Positions 44,800-56,434 of a stretch of 64,000 nt of DNA are shown here, piece by piece. The notes under the pieces were generated by a model. It made no database searches, had not been told where the DNA came from, and saw only the letters and a list, made by a program, of their open reading frames with translations. The DNA comes from Oncomelania hupensis. Lineage: Eukaryota; Mollusca; Gastropoda; Littorinimorpha; Pomatiopsidae. A program made the translations under genes and the position numbers. The DNA is taken from the NCBI GenBank assembly GCA_036898135.1, contig CM072515.1:76514072-76578071 (forward strand), read 5' to 3'. The first letter of the stretch is position 1; every line of letters begins with the position of its first letter.

Positions 44800-44879
44800 G
44801 CTCCCTGCTAGTTTATTCAGCTTGAGGTAGAGGGCACATAAATCTATTCTACCTCAAGCTGAATAAATCAACAGGGAGC
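44800..44879. repeat. 80-bp fold-back (imperfect hairpin)
   Basis: Arms 44800-44831 and 44848-44879 pair at 28 of 32 positions with a single 4-nt internal loop and a 16-nt terminal loop. The 5' arm contains tgaggtag next to the loop. It resembles a miRNA precursor or a tiny snap-back MITE. No expression evidence is available. Confidence 0.6.
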
Positions 44880-44962
44880 TTTTAAACAGACCCAAAACAG
44901 GTATAGCATTCACGTTCAGCAGTCCAATACACTTAACTGTTGACTGCGATGCATTTGTAGTT

Positions 44963-45275
44963 TTCACCTATACTATCCCGTAACTCAAAAGTCGTTGGTG
45001 CACCACAGATGATCGTTTAAACAGCGTACTCCATCTTTTTCTGTCCTCGGCAGTCCTCATGTCTTCACTCAGTGTCAAGCCAGACCATTCTCGAATGTTG
45101 TCCTTCCACCTCTTTTTCTATCTCCTTCTGCCTCCTTGCACCGTGCCTTGCAGGATGGTCTTTGCAAGGTCTGATGCTCTGGTAATGTGGCCATACCATC
45201 GGAGTTTCCGTTTCTTCACCACTGTGAGCATATCATCGTGTTGTCCAATGACTTGTGTGTTGGTCTGTCGGACTT
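44963..45275 (-). mobile_element. FADD-LINE copy R5, 3' part
   Basis: The minus strand covers the C-terminal basic domain and the 3' UTR, with the 3' end at about 44965 (atcccgtaactc). It forms a head-to-head pair with R6. Confidence 0.85.
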
Positions 45276-45356
45276 TGTAGTTTTCTCAAATATTATTAAT
45301 TATTATGCTGGGACCGTTAACTAGGCGCATCTGTTCCGTCTGTATGCTGCCCTATA

Positions 45357-45570
45357 CAGGCCTTGCAAAGACCATCCTGCAAGGCACGGTGCAAAGAGGC
45401 AGAAGAAGAATGAAACAGAAAGAGAAGACAACATTCGAGAATGGGCTGGCTTGACACTGAGTGAAGCCATGAGGACTACTGAGGACATAGAAAGATGGAG
45501 AACGCTGGTTAAACGATTATCTGTGGTGCCCCAACGACTTTCCAGTTACGGGATAGGGTAGGATGGGGAA
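45357..45570 (+). mobile_element. FADD-LINE copy R6, 3' part
   Basis: Starts aggccttgcaaagaccatcc, with a deletion in the GRPKKR coding stretch, and ends gttacgggatagggtagg. It is inverted relative to R5 across an ~80-bp spacer. Confidence 0.85.
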
Positions 45571-46215
45571 CTGTGACCCTATCACGGGCCATATGGCCAG
45601 TGGTATCTATGGGAATGGCAGGGGCGATAATCTCGTTGAGAACAAAAGGGGACTCATTGGCGGGGGTGGAATAAGCGCCCTTGACGCGCGATTCAATTGC
45701 TTCAAATTCAAGAGGTCTGACTGTCAATTCAACCGCGCTTCATCTTCTCTTCAGACTCTCTATCATCCGCGCCAGCGTAGTTAGGACCACGTGATCCACG
45801 CTCACACCCTATCATACTGACGCTTGCTGAGTGTCATAGATCTACCAGCCCCACCAGCTGTTTCAACTGCCATATAGCAGCTCTTTGAGATGGTTTGTGC
45901 GCTATGTAAAACAACAAAAACAACACAATTCATTCATTTGAGTGCAGGCCAGCTGAACTTTAGTGGTGTCTGACACTAAATTCAGCGTGAATATCTTATA
46001 CGGTTTGCAGGACGGGAAAGCACTTGTCCGTGTTTCGGGACAATACCTTGTCTTACATCTTGTGTCGTATCTGTGTAAAGACGTTGACCTCCCCCCCCCA
46101 CCCCCACTATCCCCTTTCTCACGCAGCACTAGAAGAACTAGGCCATACACTAAACAGAGCTTGAAGATCTGCAGCACATGGGTAGCCAAGCTAGCCTTGA
46201 GTGCCAAAACTGTAT
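45571..46215. other. No recognisable feature
   Basis: Unassigned, with only short frames. Confidence 0.4.
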
Positions 46216-46273
46216 CTACACACACACGCGCACACGAACACACCCACACACGCACACACACACACACACACAC
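46216..46273. repeat. (CA)n tract
   Basis: Imperfect CA array. Confidence 0.95.
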
Positions 46274-46721
46274 ATTCCATTTTGTTAACATAAAAAAGCA
46301 ATTTTTGTTGTCCTTGCACTGTCTTGTGTCACTATCCTGAGGAGCTCCGCCAAATCAATTCAGATCAAGTTGATTTAATCTGAAAAGACAGAGAGAGAAG
46401 CTAAAAATAAAGTTGGTTTTTTAAAAAACTTGCAAAGCATGAATAATTTCACTGCTATTCCGAAAAGAGATGAATTTGCAAGTATCGTCGCTGTTTACAA
46501 GGATCCACGGCGAACAGCTTTTTCATCGTTCATCTGTGTAAGCTCTCCGAGCCTTCTTTCCAATCAACACTCATCGTTCAACGCTGCTCATCGTTGATTC
46601 CATTTTCTACTCATTAAAATGTTTATTATTGTTGATGCGTGTGCGGAGGGTTTTACTGTAGCGAAAGCCACATCATCACAACCATCGAAAGAAGAGCACA
46701 GGCCTAAGCCACAGAATCTTC

Positions 46722-46793
46722 CCAAATCTGGAACTCACTCCCATTAGAATATATAATTTTTCAATTCTAATGGGAGAGAGTTCCTGAATTTGG
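46722..46793. repeat. 72-bp fold-back made of LINE-like coding arms
   Basis: Arms 46722-46750 and 46764-46793 pair almost completely around a 13-nt AT loop. Each arm, read inward, encodes a LINE-C-terminus-like (W/R)NSLPLE block. Confidence 0.7.
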
Positions 46794-46964
46794 AACCACG
46801 GAGAATATATATTAGTAATAGAATCAGTACCTTTATTGTCCCAACAAACAGCAAGGAAAATGATATACGCATGAATTTTAATTAATGGACTTGAAGACGC
46901 ATCTCTTTTGCTGAATCAGCGAACGCGCCTTGTGCACCTGCTGCCCCCATCCCCTCCTTCTGCT

Positions 46965-47720
46965 CTCGCCTGCCCTCCACACACACCCCTCCCCACCTGC
47001 CCTCCACACACACCCCTCCCCACCTGCCCTCCACACACACCCCTCCCCACCCGCCCTCCCCACCCGCCCTCCACACACACCCCTCCCCACCTGCCCTCCA
47101 CACACACCCCTCTACCTGCCCTCCACACCCCCCCTCTACCTGCCCTCCACACACACCCCTCCCCACCTGCCCTCCACACACACCCCTCTACCTGCCCTCC
47201 ACACCCCCCCTCTACCTGCCCTCCACACACACCCCTCTACCTGCCCTCCACACACCCCCCTCTACCTGCCCTCCACACACCCCCCTCTACCTGCCCTCCA
47301 CACACCCCCCTCTACCTGCCCTCCACACACACCCCTCTACCTGCCCTCCACACACACCCCTCAACCTGCCCTCCACACACACCCCTCTACCTGCCCTCCA
47401 CACATACCCCTCTACCTGCCCTCCACACACACCCCTCTACCTGCCCTCCACACACACCCCTCTACCTGCCCTCCACACACCCCCCTCTACCTGCCCTCCA
47501 CACACACCCCTCTACCTGCCCTCCACACACACCCCTCTACCTGCCCTCCACACACACCCCTCTACCTGCCCTCCACACACACCCCTCCACACCTGCCCTC
47601 CACACACACACATACCTCTACCTGCCCTCCACACACACACATACCTCTCCCTGCCCTCCAAAAACTCCCCTCTACCTGCCCACACACACCCCGCTACGTG
47701 CCCTACACACACACACACAC
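46965..47720. repeat. 25-bp C-rich minisatellite, about 30 units
   Basis: Unit ctgccctccacacacacccc followed by tctac, with minor variants. Frames of about 300 codons on the plus strand and 100 on the minus strand are Pro/His/Thr- or Gly/Val-repeat artefacts. Confidence 0.97.
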
Positions 47721-47885
47721 ACATCCTCCACGTACCCCCCACACACACTTCTACCTGCCCTCCTCTTGCCCTCCATACACACACCTCCACTTGCCCACCC
47801 CTATTTTGTTTGAAGCGCCCAGAGCATGGTGCCAGCGCGTTGCAAGTCCACGTCTTCATCGTCATCTACCGTACAATTGTAATTA

Positions 47886-48240
47886 GCGGATGCGTGCAAA
47901 TTGTGCTATAATAATACTGCGTTACGCAATCTCCGGCATATTGTAATTAAACTAAACTAAGCGAATAAAGCTTTCGGTGGCTCCATTCACTGCCGTTAAA
48001 AATACATTTGTCCGAATTTGCAGTTGTGAGCAGACATGGCGTTCATTTCATTGATTGAAAGTACAAAAAGTAGGTTATTGTGATATTTCAAACAGGATAA
48101 TTACTGTGATTAGACATTTTCTCGTTCGTTTGTTTATAACATTTAAAGTTTAGAGGGCCTTTGATTATCTATTATTATAATGTATCTACCATTGTCCGTT
48201 GATAAAAAAAAAGGATTAGCACAGTAAATTCAGTAAATTA
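47886..48240. other. No recognisable feature
   Basis: AT-rich, unassigned. Confidence 0.4.
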
Positions 48241-48241
48241 A

Positions 48242-48450
48242 AATGATGTGTGTGTATGTGTTAGAGTGTGTGAGTGAGAGTGAGAGAGAGAGACTGACAG
48301 ACAGAGACAGAGAGCATCTGTTGCATATGAGAGAGAGACAGAGACATAGCATCTGCTGCATATAACAAAGAGAGAGAAGGAGAGAAAGAGAGAGGGAGAG
48401 AGAAGGGGGGGAGAGAAAGAGAGAGAGAGAGCATCTGTTGCATATAACTT
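48242..48450. repeat. (GA)n-rich minisatellite with CATCTGTTGCATAT units
   Basis: The word gcatctg(t/c)tgcatat recurs four times between (GA)n segments. Confidence 0.85.
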
Positions 48451-48711
48451 ATACACAGTATATTGAATTATAATCACAATTGCCTCACCTTTCGCTGAAT
48501 AGGTGTAAAGGAGTGGAGTGCAGAAGTACAGTGGAAAGACTAGAGCTGAGGGGTGCCAAATAACGTCCTATGTTGTGGAATTGCTTTATTATAACTGCTT
48601 TATTGCGTTAATATGAATGCTGATGTTCAGGTATGTGTACTAGTGTCTTGACATTCAATGGCTTACCATCTTGTTAGCTCATACATTTATTTTAACAATA
48701 ATTTTGAAAGT

Positions 48712-48715
<4 letters not shown>

Positions 48716-48778
<63 letters not shown>

Positions 48779-48937
48779 GTAGTAGTAGTAGTTGTAGTTG
48801 TTGTTGTTTTAGTTGTTGTTGTTGTTATTATTATTATTGGAAGATTGGTGGGAGGGGCGATGTTGCTGCTCTTCTTTTTGTTAGTGTGTGTATGTATGTA
48901 TATATGTATGTATGAGAGTGTAGATGTGTAGATGTGT

Positions 48938-49009
<72 letters not shown>

Positions 49010-49010
49010 T
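48716..49010. repeat. (AAT)n, (AGT)n/(GTT)n and (GT)n arrays
   Basis: (AAT)n at 48716-48777, mixed AGT/GTT/ATT to 48838, and (GT)n at 48938-49008. Confidence 0.96.
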
Positions 49011-50036
49011 CTCTCCAGTCCAAAAGTAGTCATTGTCCTTCTCCTTCTCTTCTTCTTCTTCATCTAAATAAGGTGGTTCCCGAAAGCATTTGGCCTTGAA
49101 TAGTACCTGGTCTTAGTGCTGTTGCATATGAGGCCCGGAGAGAGCAGCACAGAATTGCTAGGAAGTATTTATTATGACTGATACGTTATGATATAATCGG
49201 GAAGGTTACTTAAACGCTATCCATGCTCAGGGCTGTTGAACGCTTAATTCCAAATACAGCCCCGTAGTAAGCCATGTTAGAGTGCAAGGTGGGTGACAAA
49301 GAGCTATTTCTATCGTCTGCAAGCAGGTTATTCTAGCACCGTCGTTGTATTAGGAGCCAGTGATTGCGTTAGAAGCAACACACTGATGATTGTACTCCCC
49401 GGAGAGCTTGGATCTAACTTCACGTTGACTGTGCTACTTCTCCAATGCCTTGCCTCTCACCAAGGAACGCCTCTGCAGGCGGACATCACCTTGCTTGCTA
49501 GATGATAGTTCAGCTGAGTTTCTTAGAACCCAGAACTGGCATTTTTATACGACGTAAGTTCCATTCCCTACTTCACGTAAGACCACGATGTTCTTGCCTT
49601 TTGTGATTTAAAAAATCCGCATGAATAGCAGATAGCAGAACACACAAAAAAAATCCGTCCACCTAATTCTGAGAAAATGCGCAGACAAGCAGGCACACAT
49701 GCACTAACACACACACACCTCCTCCACCCCCTACCCCCAGCCACGCACACACACACACACACAAGGAAGAACAAATCGAAACCAGTATCCTACCCCGTAA
49801 ACCACCTATAATATCTATACCTACAGAAAGATGATGAGTGTTGTTCCAGAAAGTGAATGTACAAATATTCGTTTTTTTTTGTTTTGTTCAGTGATGATGC
49901 TTGGCTATTATTATTGTTTAGACACTTTGTTGTCCTTTTTTATCGGGAAATTCTTAGCCGCCTCCCCCCTTCCCTTTCCCCCCTCCCCCCGGGGAAGGCG
50001 TAGCCAGCCCAAATCACGTTAGTTGTGTTTTTTAAA
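49011..50036. other. No recognisable gene
   Basis: A 70-codon plus frame at 49293-49505 has no motif. A (CA)n tract lies at 49740-49762. Confidence 0.4.
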
Positions 50037-50222
50037 TTTTGCTGGGGGAGCAAACCGGAGTACCCGGAGAAAACCTTTGCCTGAGTCGAAAGTAAATAAT
50101 ATTCCGATAAACATAACGCCCAGATGCTGGATCGATCCCAGACCTGTTATGCACCCTTGGTTTCTAGCCAGTGGACAAGGCAAGTTAGTCCCGCCTTAGA
50201 CCACTTGGCCACGACGCTCGCA
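50037..50222 (-). mobile_element. SINE-L copy, reverse orientation
   Basis: The minus strand has head gcgagcgtcgtggccaagtg, gggactaacttgccttgtcc, a B-box-like gggatcgatcc, tctgggcgttatg and then a 3' body with ggtttttctccgggtactcc-like sequence. It matches 19640-19790 in the head. Confidence 0.75.
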
Positions 50223-50912
50223 TTATTAATATGTGTAGACTGAGAAACTGCTGGTAAATGTAGCCTATAGCCTGTATGAAAGGGAAGCGTGGCACGAGTG
50301 ACCTACGATAGGAGGTGACAGTGTGTCAAGTGTTGGGCGGGGGAGGCCTCGTATCCGCCCGACCTCCCTCGCTCCCTGGACCCCCAGAACAGCATCTGCC
50401 GTCATCAGCGGTCGCTGCTGTACATGCCGCACACGTCTTCCTCCTCCTCCTTCCTTTCTGCCAGCCAGAGTATCACGGATTCTACCTGCAGAACGTGTAG
50501 CTTAAGCGCTAGACTGACATGCGAGCTACGTGCAGACGTCATGCCAGTTTACAAAAGCCGCAAACGAGTGACTCAAGACTTGGTTCTCTAGGGTCGGTTG
50601 GGTGCTAAATTGGGCTGTCTTACTTGAAACGGCCAAGAACCGAGTACTCAATTAGACATAGATTAATTCCCTAGGCCAAGTTGTTTTGTTTCTGGGTTTA
50701 AAAACCAGAGAAGAAATCAAGTACTCAATTAGACCGGGTTAACAATAACAGCCTGTGTCACACGTCGATAGTGAAATGAAGTGAGGTCAACTGCAGTTCC
50801 TTATTTCACACAAAAACAAGGACATTGTTGTTGCCCAGGGCACGGAGAAAGCTTCCAAAGAAAGAGAAAAAAGAACAAAACATTATTTACAAAGATCACA
50901 GTTTCAAGATGG
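50223..50912. other. No recognisable feature
   Basis: GC-richer patch at 50330-50460 with two overlapping 60-codon frames. No domain. Confidence 0.4.
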
Positions 50913-50924
50913 AGTCTATCTATC

Positions 50925-51123
<199 letters not shown>

Positions 51124-51468
51124 ACATACACACATACACACACGCGCAACCCATCCCCTCTCCCCCTACACTCTCCCTGCCCATCCCCCCCCCCACGCAC
51201 AGAGGAGGACCATTGTAGACATGAGCGGAAGTTCATCGATCTCGGAATAAGACGAAACGGGAACATAGAATTATTTAGGCATAAATCGCCCTTGTCATTT
51301 GTTCATTATTATTGGAAAAAAAAGTTGAAACCACAAAAAAACGAGCACGGAGCTTAAAAGCTATTTAGTAATAGTAAAATGGTGTTTTACATTCTAAGGC
51401 AAGACACCGTGTAGACTACATAAGACAAGAACTGTTGTTTTTTAAAATTCCGTTACATTACAGCGCGG

Positions 51469-51645
51469 TATTATGGGTAATCGATATAATTGGTAATCGT
51501 TGCATGATATCATGGGTAATCGTTGCATGGTATCATGGGTAATCGGTGTATGGTATCATGCGTAATCGTTGCATGGTATCATGGGTAATCGTTGCATGGT
51601 ATCATGGGTAATCGTTGCATGGTATCATGGGTAATCGGTGCTTAA
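51469..51645. repeat. 23-bp minisatellite, about seven units
   Basis: Unit atcatgggtaatcgttgcat followed by ggt. Confidence 0.93.
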
Positions 51646-51973
51646 ACTAACCGCCAAGCTTTGTTTTTTCGGCGTCTCCAGAACATAAGAGTCAACTGTG
51701 CCAACTATACACAATGTCGCAATTGTCCTATTTTTAACATCAACCCTGATGCTATTAAATTAACAGGCACATAAACTAAAAGTGTGCAAAACACGGGGGA
51801 CACGAGCAACATAGGCCTACTATTTCACTACATACACATTTGTCAATTCTAGTCATTCCATGATGAGACATTGTGTTAATCTATAATTGTTTAACCACCA
51901 TAGTGTCCGAAGGTTGTTTATGCAGGTATATGTGTATGTATGATTATGCTTGTCATGCAGGATTGCTTGCTTT
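51646..51973. other. No recognisable feature
   Basis: Unassigned flank of the ATE copy. Confidence 0.4.
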
Positions 51974-51986
51974 TAATTGTGTGCTT

Positions 51987-52552
51987 ACCCCCGTTGGGGT
52001 GCCGGGGGTTTCAGTATAAGTAGTATCCCCACTTTCTGGAAATTTAGTGCTTTAAATTCCCACTGTCGCTGTCTTTCTCATGTGCTCTTTCTCATTGCTG
52101 CTCTGTTCTATCAATCTGCTATACTATCTTCTTCTTCGCTAGACCAGTCATCTACATTTTTTCTTGAAAACTCTTCCAGGACAAGACTCCTTATTTTTGT
52201 ATGAGGTCTGTTGGATCAGCTTGGGAATATTGGACGCTTTCTGCAAGGTGGTCACTAGGGCTTCCTATGATGTTATTATTTAGCAATGTAGGCATTTTAT
52301 ATGTATGTGTTTTGTTGATAATTTATAATGATGTTTGTATTCTATTTTGTTTTTGTAAACGGGGGTTCGATAAGTTGGGGTGAAGCCTCAGCCGTCCCCT
52401 GTGTGGGATGTCTTTATTGTAAAGTGACTGGCTGGTGGAGAGCTTTCGGTTTTACCACTAGGGTTGTTTCAGCAGATCTTTTATGCGGATTAGGGGTTGT
52501 CTGGTCCTGATTTGGCTCGGAAGAGTCCGCTGGACCTAAAGCAATAATAGTG
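51987..52552 (+). mobile_element. ATE short-form copy with 13-bp TSD
   Basis: 566 bp starting acccccgttggggtgccggg. TSD TAATTGTGTGCTT at 51974-51986 and 52553-52565. There is no (AATC)n: the end is gcaataatag. It shares variants with the short copy at 7010-7592, for example the aggtggtcac and gagctttcgg changes. Confidence 0.93.
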
Positions 52553-52565
52553 TAATTGTGTGCTT

Positions 52566-52955
52566 TTTCTTCTGTATAAATATAAGCGTATTACATATAT
52601 AGGCCTACACAACTGAGTACCCAATGCGCACCAAGATTTCTTCGAAAAACAAACAAACAAACAATGACATATCCTCCTTTGTGGAATTTCAGCATTCTCA
52701 TCCCTCCTGGTACTTGTACATCCAGTAATAGTATTCCAAGTAATCCAGTGTGTAACTTCACTTTTCACAGCTTTATTTTGTCACACCTGGCAGCGACACA
52801 GCGTGATTCCGATTCCCCTTAGACTGCTAAAATCACTAACTCTATTTCTTGGATCTGTATCTCCTTTATAATTATATGTCATAACTACACCATACAATAG
52901 GCCTATATTATTTAGTTATGAACGTGGCATGCGTGAGGGGTTGTGCAGCTGGATG
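52566..52955. other. No recognisable feature
   Basis: Unassigned. Confidence 0.4.
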
Positions 52956-52961
52956 CACCCT

Positions 52962-52962
<1 letters not shown>

Positions 52963-52999
<37 letters not shown>

Positions 53000-53045
53000 G
53001 GGTGTGTGTGTGTGCGTGTGCGTGTGCGTGTGTGTGTATGTGTGA
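52963..53045. repeat. (GT)n microsatellite
   Basis: Imperfect GT/GC array. Confidence 0.95.
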
Positions 53046-53365
53046 GCGCATGCTTTTTTGTTGTTTTCTTTCCTTATTTTGGTAGTCTGCTTTTTTGTTT
53101 TGTTTCCTGACAAAATTTGTGTGCGGTTCGCTGATGCTTTGTGGATGTGAGTGAATGAAGAAATTGTTTTTAGGTCCCGAGATATTCACAGATGTCGGGA
53201 CCAATTGTGTTTTTAATTGTTACTTTTAATGATTTATGCCATTCCCAGACGCGCAAAGCAAATTCTTCTGTGTGTTACATTTGAAGCGAATAAAGAATCT
53301 TATGTCTTATGTCTTATGTCGATGTAAAAGTTGAAGCGAAATAAAATGTCTTATGTCTTAAAATA
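53046..53365 (+). mobile_element. Probable retrotransposon 3' end with heptamer tail
   Basis: Sequence ending aagcgaataaagaatc is followed by repeats of cttatgt at 53291-53322, and again after a second aagcgaaataaaatgtc at 53330-53365. The AATAAA-like word plus short tandem tail suggests a LINE or SINE terminus of unknown family. Confidence 0.45.
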
Positions 53366-53469
53366 AAATTTATTGATTGTATCAAAACCGTACGTCACAA
53401 AGAGGTTTTATTTTGTGGGGGCTTACTCGTATGTATCTGGCGCAGAGCAACACTCAACAAGATAGTAAT

Positions 53470-53499
53470 AATAACAAAAACAACAACAACAACAACAAC

Positions 53500-53594
<95 letters not shown>
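53470..53594. repeat. (AAC)n/(AAT)n array
   Basis: AAC then AAT trinucleotides, probably the expanded tail of the adjoining minus-strand SINE. Confidence 0.95.
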
Positions 53595-53597
<3 letters not shown>

Positions 53598-53850
53598 ATG
53601 CTGTATACGCGTTTTTTCCTAATCACCATTCAGCCTCAAAGAGTGGCGATTTGTACCAACATTTACGCTCACATGTTTCATTATCTCTCACACACACAAC
53701 AAACACACATCTGTCACTCAAACATGTGGTGTAAAGGCATGGAGATCGCTAATAAAAGGGGGAAAGCAAATCGATTTGTAATTTTTAAATTTTATATTGA
53801 CTGCTTCCAGTACCATTATTGAAGGGAGGGAGGAAACCGCAATACCCGGA

Positions 53851-53852
<2 letters not shown>
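53595..53852 (-). mobile_element. SINE-R, 3' part (split by LINE insertion)
   Basis: Homologous to 20400-20635: words ctgtatacgcgt, ggcgatttgtaccaac, ggtgtaaaggcatggagatc and accattattgaagg are shared in order. It ends at ccggagaa where the LINE tail begins. The head half is at 54663-54790. Confidence 0.85.

Positions 53853-53935
<83 letters not shown>
53853..53935. repeat. (AAT)n array at LINE 3' end
   Basis: Perfect AAT array forming the tail of the minus-strand LINE that follows. Confidence 0.95.
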
Positions 53936-53936
53936 G

Positions 53937-54662
53937 GATTTTTATATAGCGGGTACTCCAGCCTATGACCAGATTCACCACGCTTTACATAGTCATTACA
54001 TATAAATACGTGCACTCGATGAAACATCACTTTTGCTACAATACACCAAAAGACGGGACAGTGAAGGTACAGACTATTTACAATTATGTACATAAATTAC
54101 AAAAAAAATACAAAAATATACTATTTACAACTATGTACACAAATGACAAAAAAAGACAGAAAATAGAATAGCAAAAACCTATTCACAGCTATTTATATGA
54201 CCGGTTAGGCCCAGGAAGAAAAACAGTATAAATATTTACAGCCGTGTATACACTTACGGATCAGACATAGACAAAAGATGAGAGAATGGCAGCGGGATAC
54301 AAATCAATCTGAATAATGCAGTTTGAAGAGGTGGGTTTTGAGGGCCTTTTTGAATGCTTGTGTTGATTGTATGTTGCGGATATGGGCGGGAAGGGAATTC
54401 CATTGCTTAGGTGCGGATTAAGCGAATGCACGTTGGCCGTATGTCTTAGTGCGGGTGACGGGAACCTTGAGTGTGCGAGTGTCAGCAGAAGATCTTAAAG
54501 TGCGTGAAGGGGAGTAGACAGACAGTAGATCAGCAAGGTAGGAAGGACAAGAATCTGTGAAGAAGTTGTGACAGAGAACAGAGAGTTTGTACTCTATGTG
54601 TGCTTGCACAGGAAGCCAGTGAAGGGAATGTAGTAGAGGTGTGATGTGATCGCGTTTCTTAG
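53937..54662 (-). mobile_element. L2/CR1-like LINE copy inserted in SINE-R
   Basis: The minus-strand frame reads KRDHITPLLHSLHWLPVQAH, SVLCHNFFTDSCPSYLADLL and LRSSADTRTLKVPVTRTKTY, ending GQRAFA at a stop. A shifted frame continues towards the usual end, followed by about 360 bp of 3' UTR ending with ccgctatataaaaatcc and (ATT)n. It shares its design with 34935-35690. Seven bases, CGGAGAA, are repeated at both junctions. Confidence 0.88.
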
Positions 54663-54790
54663 CTCGGAGAAACCCTTCGGTGACCTCAATAGTCTCGTAG
54701 CTAAGTGACATACGTTCGCCCATTGCGGGAATCGAACCCGCGACCTTCGGCATATGAAACCGGCGTCTAAAACACTGTGCCACCAGAAAT
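54663..54790 (-). mobile_element. SINE-R, tRNA-like head part
   Basis: The minus strand has a (degraded) A-box side, B-box gggttcgattcccgc and the ggtcaccgaagggtt body. It joins 53595-53852 if the LINE is removed. Confidence 0.85.
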
Positions 54791-54826
54791 ACAAGATGAT
54801 TTATTGCCCTATTTTTACACCAGGAC

Positions 54827-55190
54827 ATTTAACATGAAACATGACAAGGACATTTAACATGTGGGCAACATGACACGAACATGAAACACGACAAGGACAT
54901 TTAACATGTGGGCAACATGACACGAACATGAAACACGACAAGGACATTTAACATGTGGGCAACATGACACGAACATGAAACACGACAAGGACATTTAACA
55001 TGTGGGCAACATGACACGAACATGAAACATGACAAGGACATTTTACATGTGGCAACATGACACGAACATGAAACACGAAAAGGACATTTAACATGTGGGC
55101 AGCATGATACGAACATGAAACATGACAAGGACATTTAACCAGTGGGCAAACATGACACGAATATGAAACTTGACAAGGACGGACAATATC
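54827..55190. repeat. 47-bp minisatellite, about seven units
   Basis: Unit aacatgacacgaacatgaaa, cacgacaaggacatttaaca, tgtgggc. It decays towards 55190. Confidence 0.95.
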
Positions 55191-56428
55191 ATAGTCAATG
55201 AATAAACATCATATATTACTCTTCCTTCATTCACATAAACATTCTCAAACACCCCAACCAATCAAACGCTATTAATTGAGAACAAAACTTAAGACAGTAG
55301 AATATGTAATGTACAAGGATATAATTAGCATGCGGCCAAATTAAGGCATAACTAAAAGAAAATTGTCAGAGTTAAAAATGTAAATTAAGACTGGACAAAT
55401 ATTGAAAAAGACAACTTATAAAAAACAGACAATTTCATTTACGACAAATAGCTATTTAAAGTTTTCTATAAGTAAGTTAAGGCCTAAACAAGCATTGGAT
55501 ACGACAATTTCATTTATGACACTACTTTAAAATAGCTGTTAAAGTTTTCTGTAAAGACCTAAACAAATATTGGATACAACAATGTCATTTTACGATACTA
55601 ATTTTTATTTTTTTTTCAATTACTACCCCTATTAGAAATAGAGAGATGTTACAGTTTTCAATTAAGTAGACATACAATTACCAGTGTTAAGAAGAAAGAA
55701 CGCAAGCATGTACAAGAAAACGGCGGAGAAATAGCATAAAATCAAATAACATTTCAAAACAGTCTAAGGTAAGTATTAAATTAAATTAAATTAAATATAC
55801 AATTTAGAAAGGACCTTTGAGGTTAAAATGTGTGATCTTGGGGTCTTGTAAGTGCGTTCAAATCTGCACTTCCTTTCTCTGCTTCTTTTAAAGTGACCCT
55901 GTCGATATTATCCCATAACAACAAACACATGCACACTACGGTGCGTAGACTGCAGAAACAGAAAGACTGGGATAAAATGTGGAACAAACATTTTGCTTAC
56001 AACGTGTTTTGAACTGGATCAACAACTATTATTTTCTAGGACAACTGCTTACAACCGCTCCGTGCATTCAGACCTGAAAAGGCTGTGCCCGAAAACGCGT
56101 GGTTGCTGCGGCTGTATAGAAATTGGCCAGCAGTAATTCGAGTGTCTTCATTTCGTTTCCGGCTCTTCCCAGCTTTGCAGATGCACATAAATATGTCAGT
56201 GGAAGCTAAGCCTTCGTCTGGGCTCAAGGAAACTTTAAAAAAAAAAGCCTTGTGCCATCTCGTTTCCCTGTTTTGGTATTTTGACCCAAGCCTTAATCCC
56301 TCTCTAATACTACAATATTATTTGGCCTGAACCTTGCTCCCTTCTGTCTGTGTTTTGGTACTTTGAACTTAGCCTTAATCCCTCTGAAACTCCCTATGGT
56401 ATGGGCTGGAACTTTGATCTCCTCGCAT
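55191..56428. other. No recognisable feature
   Basis: About 1.2 kb, A+T-rich. Two related lines (gacaatttcatttacgacaa and gacaatttcatttatgacac at about 55430 and 55504) show local duplication. Two overlapping frames at 56036-56330 have no domain. Confidence 0.45.
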
Positions 56429-56434
56429 CTCCTA

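Noticed and set aside
44821..44842. let-7 miRNA gene
   Set aside because: TGAGGTAG is present, but the following bases and its position beside the loop do not fit let-7.
46908..47886. Pro/His/Thr-rich frames of about 300 codons
   Set aside because: Pure translation of the 25-bp minisatellite. No start context, domain or non-repeat extension.
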